Of a stretch of 22,444 nucleotides of DNA, positions 1 to 7,725 are shown piece by piece. Each line of letters opens with the position of its first letter. Position 1 is the first letter of the stretch. The position numbers were made by a program, and so were the translations under genes. Below the pieces are notes generated by a model that saw only the letters and a list, made by a program, of their open reading frames with translations, was not told the origin of the DNA and did no database searches. This stretch comes from QHXM01 sp032160165. Its GTDB lineage: Bacteria; Acidobacteriota; Blastocatellia; Pyrinomonadales; Pyrinomonadaceae. The DNA is taken from the NCBI GenBank assembly GCA_032160165.1, contig JAVHWA010000001.1, forward strand, positions 1 through 22,444, given 5' to 3'.

Positions 1-1259
1 ACGCTGCGCCTGCTCAGCGACAGCCAGATCTTCTCGCCGTCTTTGCGATACGCTTCGAGCTCGAAGCCATGCAAGTCGCCGCGTTCGACCTGCGAGCGAA
101 TGGCCTCCGCTCGACCCACCGGATCGACGAAGATTTGCTCGGCCATATTGGTGATGGTCTCAATAATCTCTTCGGGCGAGTCGTATCCCATGATGCGCGC
201 CAGCGCGGGATTGACCGTGATGAATCGTCCTTCAGGTGTGGACTGAAAAATTCCTTCGACGGCATTTTCGAAGATGGACCGATAGTTATACTCGGCGCGC
301 CGTACTCTCTCGTAGAGGGTTGTGCTCTCCAACCCGGCGGCCGCAGTGCTCGCCAGAATTGACAGGGCTTTCATCTGTCCCAGGGTAAAAGGGCGCGGGC
401 TGGTTACATTGTTGATGTTGATAATGCCGACCAATTTACCTGCGACCTGCAGGGGGACCGAGATAGCGGAGCGAATGTCGGCGCGCGGCCACATAGCTGT
501 GAAGCGGGCGTCGTTGACCTGCCCTTCGAGCAGGAGCGGTGTACGCTCGCGCGCCACCCAACTGGAGATGCCCCGCTCTAGCGGGACCCGCTCGCCCAGC
601 AGACGGGTGCGATTCTTTCCGCGGACCGCTGCCACGAAAAGCTCCTTGCCGTCGTCGGTGAGCAGCAGAATTGACAGCTCATCTGCTTCGCTTTGCTGCA
701 AAGCCGCGTCGGCGAGTTTGGTGAGAAGTGCCTGCCCGTCGAGGGTGAACGCAATTGTCTGACACAGTTCGTAAATCGCCACTGTCTCGCGCAGTTGCAG
801 GTTTTCCAGGTGCAGCCGCCGCATTTTCAGCGCGCGCGTTAGCACTGGTTCGAGCCCTTGGAACCGAAACGGCTTAAGGACGTAATCAAAGGCACCCACC
901 TTCATCGCGTCAACCGCGGTCGAGATCGACCCCTGTCCAGTCATGATTATGCAGACCAGATTCTGATCAATCTCAAGCGCAGCACCGAGTAACGACACTC
1001 CATCCATGCCCGGCATCATCAGATCGCTCAGCAGCACGTCGAAATTCCGGGTGGCCAGTGCTGCAAGCGCCTGCTCGCCCGAACCGCAGCCCACGGCCTC
1101 ATAGCCGTGTTGTTTGAGCATCACGACGAGGGCGTCCGATATTTTGACTTCATCGTCGACGACCAGTATTTGTCCGAGCTTCGTGCTTATAGTCTCGCCT
1201 GTGCTCGGGGCGTTACGGACGATGGGAACCTCCGGCTCGTCATACGTTGCGGATTTCAT
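1..1259 (-). CDS. Response regulator/sensor protein REC-GAF-PAS, C-terminus beyond the window
   Basis: This reading frame is open from an ATG at 1259 to the left edge, giving about 419 visible residues. A receiver lies at about residues 30-145. It has the acidic pair in ILVVDDE, a phospho-acceptor Asp near residue 79 (LLSDLMMP), the MTGQGS switch region and the Lys-Pro of YVLKPF, so it looks active and NtrC-like. A GAF domain follows at about 160-310 (SVPLQVAGKLVGIINI), then a PAS domain from about 325 (PEGRFITVNPALARIMGY) that is cut by the window edge. The ATG overlaps the TGA of the upstream kinase (ATGA), with a GGAAG Shine-Dalgarno about 10 bases before it, so translation is probably coupled. 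The missing C-terminus could be a histidine kinase, GGDEF or cyclase module; the sequence does not say which. Confidence 0.9.
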   Translation of the reverse strand, partial: MKSATYDEPEVPIVRNAPSTGETISTKLGQILVVDDEVKISDALVVMLKQHGYEAVGCGSGEQALAALATRNFDVLLSDLMMPGMDGVSLLGAALEIDQNLVCIIMTGQGSISTAVDAMKVGAFDYVLKPFRFQGLEPVLTRALKMRRLHLENLQLRETVAIYELCQTIAFTLDGQALLTKLADAALQQSEADELSILLLTDDGKELFVAAVRGKNRTRLLGERVPLERGISSWVARERTPLLLEGQVNDARFTAMWPRADIRSAISVPLQVAGKLVGIININNVTSPRPFTLGQMKALSILASTAAAGLESTTLYERVRRAEYNYRSIFENAVEGIFQSTPEGRFITVNPALARIMGYDSPEEIIETITNMAEQIFVDPVGRAEAIRSQVERGDLHGFELEAYRKDGEKIWLSLSRRS

Positions 1260-3778
1260 TGCTCGTCACTTCCGGCTGCTGGCAGCGTGACGGTTACGAT
1301 CGTGCCCTTACCTACCTCGGTCTCGATATTGATCGTGCCCTTATGGTCTTCCACGATACGTCGACAGATGGCGAGACCGAGGCCAGTACCTTTGCCTTCG
1401 CCTTTGGTTGTGAAGAACGGCTCCCAGACCTTCAACAAATCATCAGGCTTGATCCCTGTTCCAGTATCGGCAAATTCGATCACGATCGCGCTCGCGCCAG
1501 TTACCGTTCGTCCTGTCGCCACGCGCAACGTAAGTGTTCCTCCCTGCTCCATGGCGTCGCTCGCGTTCGTCAGCAAATTGAGAAAGACCTGCCGCAATTG
1601 CTGGTTGTCTGCGTAAAGGAGTGGAATGGCGTCCTCGAATTCGCGCACCACATTGATCCGGCGGCGGCGCAGATGGTGTTCGACAAAGTCGAGCGTATTG
1701 TCGATCTCTTGATACACATCTATTGCAGAAATCTCCCGCTGGTTGCGGCGACTGAATTGAAGAAGGTTGCCGACGAGCTTGGCCATGCGGTCGACCTCCT
1801 GTTCGATGATCTTCAACGCTCCCCGCTTCGAGTCATCATCGCCACATTGCTCGAGCAGAGATTCCGTTCGCAGGGACACGGTCGCCAGCGGGTTGTTCAA
1901 TTCGTGAGCAATACCCGCCGCCAGTTCGCCCATCGTCGCCAGCTTGGAAGACTGCAATAGTTGCTGCGTCATCGCTAACAACTCTTCCTGCTTTGCTCGC
2001 AGAGCTGCCTCTCCCTGTTTGCGTTCGGTGATATCACGGGCGATGGTCGAAGCGCCGATAACTCGTCCCGCGGTACCTACGATTGGGGAGACGCTGACAG
2101 AGACATCGATAATCGTTCCGTCCTTCCTGAGCCGCTCCGTCTCCAGGTGCTTGATGCGTCCGCCGCGTTCGAGACTTACGACAATGCTCGCCAGTTCGTC
2201 GGCGCACCCAGGCGGTGTAATGAACGAGATAGGCTGCCCGATAGCTTCCAGAGCCGTGTAGCCGTACATTCTCTCAGCGCTCGCATTCCAACTCGTGACA
2301 GTCCCCTCAAAGGTCTTGGAGATGATAGCGTCATCGGACGACTCGACGATGGCCGCCAGGCGGTCGCGCGAGTGCTCGGCGAGCTTGCGCTCAGTAATGT
2401 CGCGGATGTTGCACTGAATAACTTTGTGGGATTCTTGGTCATAGACGTTGCTGACAAACTCTACGTCCCAAGGCTCACCCACATTGGTTCGAAGCGGCAA
2501 ATCTGCATATCGAACATACCCTGTCGACTGTAACGCTCGAAACGTGGCCTTACTCGCTTCCTTATCATCGAAGAAACCGATTTCCCAGAGCTCCTTGCCC
2601 AGAAATTCGTCGCGAGAGTAGCCCAGAAACTCCGTCATAAATGGATTCACGTCTGTGATCTTCAGAGTCTTGGCGTCAAGAATTAATATTCCGTCTCGTG
2701 CCGCCTCGAAGAGCCGCCGGTAGCGGATCTCCGACTCACGCAACGCGACCTCCGCCCTCTTGCGCTCGGCTATTTCTCTTTCCAACTCGACAGTGCGGTT
2801 ACGGGCTGCGCTGTATAGCATGGCGTTTTCATATGCGGCGGCCATCTGCGTGACTAGCGTCACCGCCAATTGCTCATCTTCATCGCTGAACTCTTCGGCG
2901 CCGAGCTTATTCGCCAGGCATATCCATCCGTAGACCCGTTTCTGAAAGATAATGGGCAAGCTAAGACACGATGACAGCGGTGGAAAGTCAGAAGGCCAGC
3001 CTGAGGTTTGTGGGTCACCGTCGAGAATGCGGATGCGACAAGAACGACCATCCTTGAGCAGGTTGCCGAACATGCCATCAACAAGCGAAGGCGGGCTTAG
3101 AAGTTTGGCAATCTCATCGTCCAGGCCGACGGTGTGAAAATGTTGTAGCGTCTGGCTATCTTCACTGAGCACTCCCAGGGCATTCCATTTGGTACCGATA
3201 ATCTCCCGTGCCACGCGGGTGTATTCTTTCATCAGTTTCAGCGGGTCGTGTTCCGAAGCCAGTTGTTGGCTCAGTTCGATCAGTGCCCCCAACTTCAGGT
3301 TCGCAGCACTAAGCTGGTCCGACTTCTCTGAGAGTGTATCGGTGAGCAGTTGCAGGTGCTCTCGGTCAAACTCGAGTCGCTCGGGCGGTAGAAGCTTCTC
3401 TGGATTTGTGGGTCCTTCCAGCGTCGCGTTCACGCTGCGAAGGACCTCTTCCTGATTGCATGGCCTATAAAGGATAGACGAGACGCCACACGATTCGGCG
3501 AGCGCGCGCGCCTCACGACCCAGGTAGTTGCCGGTCATAAAGATCACGGGCGTTTGACCGACGATCGGGTCAGCACGCAATTGTCGGACGAACTCGTATC
3601 CATCCATCGTGGGCATGAGCACGTCGCTGATTACGAGATCCGGTCGTTCCAGCCGCGCCACCTGCAACGCCTCCGCTCCATCGGAAGCTTCAGATATGAT
3701 ATGGTCGCGGGAACCTAGTAGATTGACCATCAGCTCGCGATTGAGTTCGGAATCGTCAACAATCAGGATTTTAGACAT
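1256..3778 (-). CDS. Histidine kinase with N-terminal receiver (REC-GAF-PAS-PAS-HisKA-HATPase)
   Basis: This 840-residue cytoplasmic sensor kinase has no membrane segment. Domains in order: receiver 3-120 (acceptor D52 in ISDVLMP), coiled linker, GAF about 165-325, PAS about 350-465, PAS about 470-585 (both ending in RDITERK), HisKA with phospho-His H625 in AHELNNPL, and an HATPase with N box (FLNLLTNASDAM) and G boxes (DTGTGI, GKGTGLGL). It should autophosphorylate at H625 and relay to a partner receiver. The start chosen is the ATG at 3776-3778 (MSKILIVDD), preceded at good spacing by AGGGGA; an in-frame upstream ATG at 3808 would add ten residues outside the fold. The invariant receiver Lys is replaced by Arg (R105 in LYRPC), so receiver switching may be altered. 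Its stop overlaps the next gene by four bases. Confidence 0.95.
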   Translation of the reverse strand: MSKILIVDDSELNRELMVNLLGSRDHIISEASDGAEALQVARLERPDLVISDVLMPTMDGYEFVRQLRADPIVGQTPVIFMTGNYLGREARALAESCGVSSILYRPCNQEEVLRSVNATLEGPTNPEKLLPPERLEFDREHLQLLTDTLSEKSDQLSAANLKLGALIELSQQLASEHDPLKLMKEYTRVAREIIGTKWNALGVLSEDSQTLQHFHTVGLDDEIAKLLSPPSLVDGMFGNLLKDGRSCRIRILDGDPQTSGWPSDFPPLSSCLSLPIIFQKRVYGWICLANKLGAEEFSDEDEQLAVTLVTQMAAAYENAMLYSAARNRTVELEREIAERKRAEVALRESEIRYRRLFEAARDGILILDAKTLKITDVNPFMTEFLGYSRDEFLGKELWEIGFFDDKEASKATFRALQSTGYVRYADLPLRTNVGEPWDVEFVSNVYDQESHKVIQCNIRDITERKLAEHSRDRLAAIVESSDDAIISKTFEGTVTSWNASAERMYGYTALEAIGQPISFITPPGCADELASIVVSLERGGRIKHLETERLRKDGTIIDVSVSVSPIVGTAGRVIGASTIARDITERKQGEAALRAKQEELLAMTQQLLQSSKLATMGELAAGIAHELNNPLATVSLRTESLLEQCGDDDSKRGALKIIEQEVDRMAKLVGNLLQFSRRNQREISAIDVYQEIDNTLDFVEHHLRRRRINVVREFEDAIPLLYADNQQLRQVFLNLLTNASDAMEQGGTLTLRVATGRTVTGASAIVIEFADTGTGIKPDDLLKVWEPFFTTKGEGKGTGLGLAICRRIVEDHKGTINIETEVGKGTIVTVTLPAAGSDEQ

Positions 3779-3966
3779 CTTGGTTTCCCCTATGTGCCTT
3801 CCGCACATACACGTCCGTTGTTCTCCGTGAGGTGTGCATGTTTAATCTGCCAGCGGCGCAGCCACCTTACCTTGCGCACCCGCGCGCGGCGTGAACCGGC
3901 AATACGAGTTCGGCGCGGCCCTTCACGACGGCGCGCGCCCTATGAATTCCTCCTCGCCAACGCTCG

Positions 3967-4794
3967 CTAGCTCAAGGAGGATTGCGCTTTCTTTTTGCTC
4001 GCTTTTCTTGACACCAGGGCGCGAAACATTGTTCGCAGGGTTGTGCGAGTGAATGGCTTTGGCAGGAATATGGCGGCGCCGGCGGAAAGACTTTCGGACT
4101 GAATGGCTACGCTTTGCTCGCTGGTCATGATTAGCACGGGTATCTTCATCAGCCTCTTTGCGGTCTGCATATAACGAAGTAGATCTGTCCCCTGTATCGC
4201 CGGCATTTTCACATCAAAGATTCCGGCGTCGAACTTGTTATCCTTTTCAAGGATCCTATAAGCCTGTGCTCCGTCCTGAGCAGACACGACGGTGTAGCCC
4301 TCTTCCTCTATCACGTCCTTAACGAGCTGCACCAAGATAGGATCATCGTCAACCACGAGTACGCGCCCCGTAGGCTGCACCCATTCTGCCAGGGTACTTA
4401 CGAACTGGGCCTCGGATTCCGCCACTTTGCGCGTGGCAGCGATTACTTCCGTAACTCGTGCCACGATCTGATTCGGCACGAACTCGCCTTTGGCCAATAC
4501 CCGGGTGGCCCCTAGCTGCAAGGCGTCTTCGAGTAGTTCATCAGAACCCGAGAAAGCAATGATGGGTAAGTCCTTGAACGCCTTTTGCCCTCGAAGCAGT
4601 CTGATTATCTCGGCGCCCGACAGCGTAGGGATCATCATGTCGATCAGTAGCAGATCCGGCTCGAAAGACTTCAACCTCGAGTATCCGCTTTCCCCGTCGT
4701 ACGCTACTTCAACGTCGTACCCTTCTACCTGCAGTTTATCTTTGTAAATCTCGGCCACGATTTCGTCGTCTTCGATTATAAAAATCCTATACAT
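3967..4794 (-). CDS. Tandem double-receiver response regulator (REC-REC)
   Basis: This 275-residue protein is made of two receivers and nothing else. The first spans residues 2-120, with acceptor D52 (LLIDMMIP) and K102; its Lys is followed by Gly rather than Pro. The second spans about 143-262, with acceptor D194 (GIFDVKMP) and a Lys-Pro in FLPKPF. The tail is basic and serine-rich. There is no output domain, so it probably acts as a phosphate shuttle or through protein contact. The ATG at 4794 has a clear AGGAG about 8 bases upstream. It begins 16 bases after the hybrid kinase gene, making that kinase with its HPt domain the obvious partner (inference). A longer reading frame reaches 4911 but overlaps the kinase and lacks a ribosome-binding site. 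Confidence 0.93.
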   Translation of the reverse strand: MYRIFIIEDDEIVAEIYKDKLQVEGYDVEVAYDGESGYSRLKSFEPDLLLIDMMIPTLSGAEIIRLLRGQKAFKDLPIIAFSGSDELLEDALQLGATRVLAKGEFVPNQIVARVTEVIAATRKVAESEAQFVSTLAEWVQPTGRVLVVDDDPILVQLVKDVIEEEGYTVVSAQDGAQAYRILEKDNKFDAGIFDVKMPAIQGTDLLRYMQTAKRLMKIPVLIMTSEQSVAIQSESLSAGAAIFLPKPFTRTTLRTMFRALVSRKASKKKAQSSLS

Positions 4795-4810
4795 AACAAC
4801 TCTCCTTCGT

Positions 4811-7258
4811 TCATGCGGGTAATTGATCGAGATAGCCTTCCAAAAAGGGCTTGAGCGTCTGAAACGCTGCCTGGGCATCCTTGAACTGCTCGCCTGCATG
4901 GTGCAGGTCACCTGCTCTGCCCATGCGTTGCAGTTCCACTAGCGCCGGTACGATTGCTGTCATCCCGCAGGTGCGACTGCTGCCCAGGCACTTGTGCGCG
5001 ATGGCATAAACGTCGTCCGCGGATTCTCGCTTCAACGCGCTTTTCAATTTTTCTAAACTCTCGCCGGTGTGGTGTAGATAAAGTCCAATTATGCGTCTTA
5101 ACTTTTCGGGGCTTGAGGCCGCATCCTTCAGGCACGCAAGGTCTACCGGCGACGAATGATTTGCTCGGACATTCGGTATTTCGCTGACCTTGGGATCGCG
5201 GCTGATTGCTTGCCCGCTCCAATGCGCTAACTTTGCGCCAAGGACGTCGGCTTTAACCGGCTTACTCAGATAGTCGTCCATCCCTGCCGCCAGACATCCT
5301 TCAAGATCGCCTTCGAGGGCATTTGCCGTCATGGCGATGATGGTTGTATGCCGCTCCGCGCCCTCGCGACGCCGGATCTCGGCGGTGGCTGCGAAACCGT
5401 CTATCTCCGGCATTTGACAGTCCATTAGAATGATGTCTACGCAGTCCTTCTCAAGTGCTTCGAGCAATTCTCGCCCGTTGGGGACGGCCTCGGCACGATA
5501 GCCAAGGTTGTAGAGTTGTCCCAGCGCGACGCTTTGATTTACCAGATCATCTTCGGCCACGATGATTCGCAGGGTTGAGAATGTCTTATTCTCATCTGGA
5601 GGCTCCCAGGCAGGCGTTGTATCGCTGGTATTGCGAGGCTGCAAGGCAAGGTACCCGTTACTAATGGATCCGGGCATTACGGCCGTTAGACAATCACGAA
5701 GCTGAGATTGGCGCACGGGCTTTGGTAGATAGGCCGCGATCAAGACGTGCTTTGCTCTCTCGTCGTTTCTTCGCCTCCCAAAAGGTTGTAAGAGGACCAG
5801 CGCCACTGACGCGATTGAGGGTTCCGATTTGATCGCTTCAGCCAGTTGAAAGCCATTCAAGTCCGGCATCAGCAAGTCCACCACAGCAATATCGTATGGC
5901 TCTCCCCGAATGCTTGCGGCGCGTAGTAATTCAAGCGCTCGCTGGCCTGACTCCGCTTCGGTGGCGATTGATCCCCATGAACTGGCTTGGTGATTCAGAA
6001 TCTCCCGACTGGACGAATTGTCATCGACAATCAGCACCTTCGCACCCACCAGGCTCCCGGCGGGCTCGCTCGACGTTTGTCGTTCGGTCGATTGCTTCTC
6101 GAATCTACCGGTAAACCAAAAGGTGGAACCCGCCCCCGGCGCGCTCTCCACTCCGATCTCGCCCCCCATAAGTCGAACAAGTTGTTTCGAGATGGCCAGG
6201 CCCAGCCCTGTGCCGCCATACTTGCGCGTCATCGAGGCGTCAGCTTGCATGAAGGCGTGAAACAATCGTCGCTGGTCATCTGGGGAGATGCCGATACCCG
6301 TGTCCCGAATCTCGAAGCGCAGAGTAATGTCCAACGCGGTGTCGCTGACCTTCATTACACTAACCACCACCTCGCCGCGCTCAGTAAACTTAACTGCGTT
6401 GCCAATCAAGTTGGTCAGCACTTGCCGCAAACGACCCGGGTCACCTCTGATGCCGGCCGGCACGTCGCGGTAAACCAGCGACGCGAGTTCCAGCCCCTTC
6501 GTCTGTGCTCGTTCGGAGAGCAGTTCTACCGATGCCTCAACCGCGTCGAGCAATTCGAAGTCAATGGTCTCGAATCGAAGCAGACCTGCCTCGATCTTTG
6601 AAAAATCGAGAATGTCGTCAATGATTGTCAGAAGTGCTTCGGCGCTGGATTGAATCGTCTCGGTGTATTTGCGCTGTCGTTGAGACAAATCGGTCTCAAT
6701 AAGCAAGCCAGTCATGCCGATTACGCCATTCATGGGCGTGCGAATCTCATGACTCATATTTGCGAGGAACTCTGATTTGAGACGTAATGATTCCAGCGCC
6801 GCATCGCGCGCCTGTTCGAGTTCCACTTCTATTACCTGGTGCGCCGCGAGTGCCGCTTCCGCGCGGCGACGCTCGGTATTGAGCTCGACCGCATATCTGA
6901 TTGTCCTTTCCAGACGCGATGCGTGCGTCTCATCTTTGACGAGATAGTCGGTCGCACCCGCCTCGATCGCCTCGACGTCTACGTCATGGTTACCCTGCCC
7001 GGTCAGCAGGATCATCGGTGTCGTTAGGCCAAAATCTCGTGCTTCTCGGATCAACTGCACGCCGCTCCGCTCGCCGAGACGATAATCGACCAGACACACC
7101 TGGTGTTTGAGCAGTCCGGCTATTTTCAGGCCTTCTTCATAGGAAGAGGCCCAATCAAGCGCATACTTCCCGCCCTTCACTTCCGAGAGTAGCTCGCGGG
7201 TGAGGACGTAATCGTCCTCATCATCCTCGATGAGGAGGACTTTGATTGTTTCGTTCAT
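4811..7258 (-). CDS. Hybrid histidine kinase REC-HisKA-HATPase-REC-REC-HPt
   Basis: This 815-residue soluble hybrid kinase carries all parts of a phosphorelay in one chain. The N-terminal receiver has acceptor D58 (CLVDYRLG) and K108. A coiled coil at about 125-160 leads to HisKA with phospho-His H170 (FLANMSHEIRTPMNG). The HATPase spans about 280-400 (NLIGNAVKFT, DTGIGI, GGTGLGLAIS). Two more receivers follow, one with VVDLLMP and LPKPV, the other with LMDCQMP and YLSKPV. A C-terminal HPt carries its His in IAHKCLGSS. The layout resembles BarA-type kinases, but the added N-terminal receiver makes it respond to another phosphodonor rather than a membrane signal (inference). ATG 7258 overlaps the upstream stop as ATGA, and AGGG lies 9 bases away. 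An in-frame ATG at 7264 is possible but sits too close to that AGGG. Confidence 0.95.
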   Translation of the reverse strand: MNETIKVLLIEDDEDDYVLTRELLSEVKGGKYALDWASSYEEGLKIAGLLKHQVCLVDYRLGERSGVQLIREARDFGLTTPMILLTGQGNHDVDVEAIEAGATDYLVKDETHASRLERTIRYAVELNTERRRAEAALAAHQVIEVELEQARDAALESLRLKSEFLANMSHEIRTPMNGVIGMTGLLIETDLSQRQRKYTETIQSSAEALLTIIDDILDFSKIEAGLLRFETIDFELLDAVEASVELLSERAQTKGLELASLVYRDVPAGIRGDPGRLRQVLTNLIGNAVKFTERGEVVVSVMKVSDTALDITLRFEIRDTGIGISPDDQRRLFHAFMQADASMTRKYGGTGLGLAISKQLVRLMGGEIGVESAPGAGSTFWFTGRFEKQSTERQTSSEPAGSLVGAKVLIVDDNSSSREILNHQASSWGSIATEAESGQRALELLRAASIRGEPYDIAVVDLLMPDLNGFQLAEAIKSEPSIASVALVLLQPFGRRRNDERAKHVLIAAYLPKPVRQSQLRDCLTAVMPGSISNGYLALQPRNTSDTTPAWEPPDENKTFSTLRIIVAEDDLVNQSVALGQLYNLGYRAEAVPNGRELLEALEKDCVDIILMDCQMPEIDGFAATAEIRRREGAERHTTIIAMTANALEGDLEGCLAAGMDDYLSKPVKADVLGAKLAHWSGQAISRDPKVSEIPNVRANHSSPVDLACLKDAASSPEKLRRIIGLYLHHTGESLEKLKSALKRESADDVYAIAHKCLGSSRTCGMTAIVPALVELQRMGRAGDLHHAGEQFKDAQAAFQTLKPFLEGYLDQLPA

Positions 7259-7725
7259 TCCCATTTTCCCTGCGAGTGCTGTCGGGGAAGATCAACAATC
7301 TCGAACCAGTACCGACCCAGGCCCTTCATGACGTCGACCAGGCCCTCGAAGGTGACCGGCTTGCTGATGAACGAACTCGCCCCTGAGTCGTAGCTGCTGT
7401 ATATGTCCTCCTCGGCCTTCGAGGTCGTGAGCACAACCACGGAGATCTGACGCAGCTCGGGGTCGGCCTTTATTTCACGCAGCGCTTCGCGCCCATCCTT
7501 CTTCGGCATATTCAAGTCGAGCAGAATCAAACTCGGGCGGGGTGCTTCGGCCGGCGGGGCGTATATACCACGGCGGTGGAGGTAGTCCATCAAGTCCTCT
7601 CCATCGGTAACGCAGGTTATGTCGTTGGACAGGCGGCTTTCGGTCAAAGCGTCGCAAGCCAGCATGCGGTCTTCTTCATCGTCATCGGCGAGCAGAATAA
7701 CGATGGGTTTGCGTCCTGTTCTCAT
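7255..7725 (-). CDS. Single-domain response regulator, CheY/Rcp1-like
   Basis: This 156-residue protein is a lone receiver. The acidic cluster is in LLADDDEED, the acceptor is D70 (LILLDLNMP), the switch Thr is in VVVLTTS, and K122 is in FISKPV. The long loop before the acceptor strand is typical of the Rcp1 group, which receives phosphate from bacteriophytochrome-like kinases. The kinase gene immediately upstream has the matching H-box type (ASHDLQEPLR) and overlaps this gene by four bases (ATGA). This is therefore very likely its cognate regulator; the pairing is inferred from family and position. It also overlaps the next hybrid kinase by four bases. No output domain is present, so it probably signals by protein contact or by passing phosphate on. 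Confidence 0.94.
   Translation of the reverse strand: MRTGRKPIVILLADDDEEDRMLACDALTESRLSNDITCVTDGEDLMDYLHRRGIYAPPAEAPRPSLILLDLNMPKKDGREALREIKADPELRQISVVVLTTSKAEEDIYSSYDSGASSFISKPVTFEGLVDVMKGLGRYWFEIVDLPRQHSQGKWE

Noticed and set aside
1247..1960. Open plus-strand frame of 237 codons opposite the first complete kinase
   Set aside because: It is antisense to the conserved HisKA/HATPase region, has no family resemblance and no ribosome-binding site. It is a by-product of GC-rich codon use.
3772..3840. Tiny minus-strand frame (22 codons) before the REC-GAF-PAS-PAS kinase as a leader peptide
   Set aside because: It runs into the kinase start with no clear ribosome-binding site and no codon bias suggesting attenuation.
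5987..6601. Open plus-strand frame of 204 codons inside the hybrid kinase
   Set aside because: It is antisense to the HATPase motifs, with no domain resemblance.
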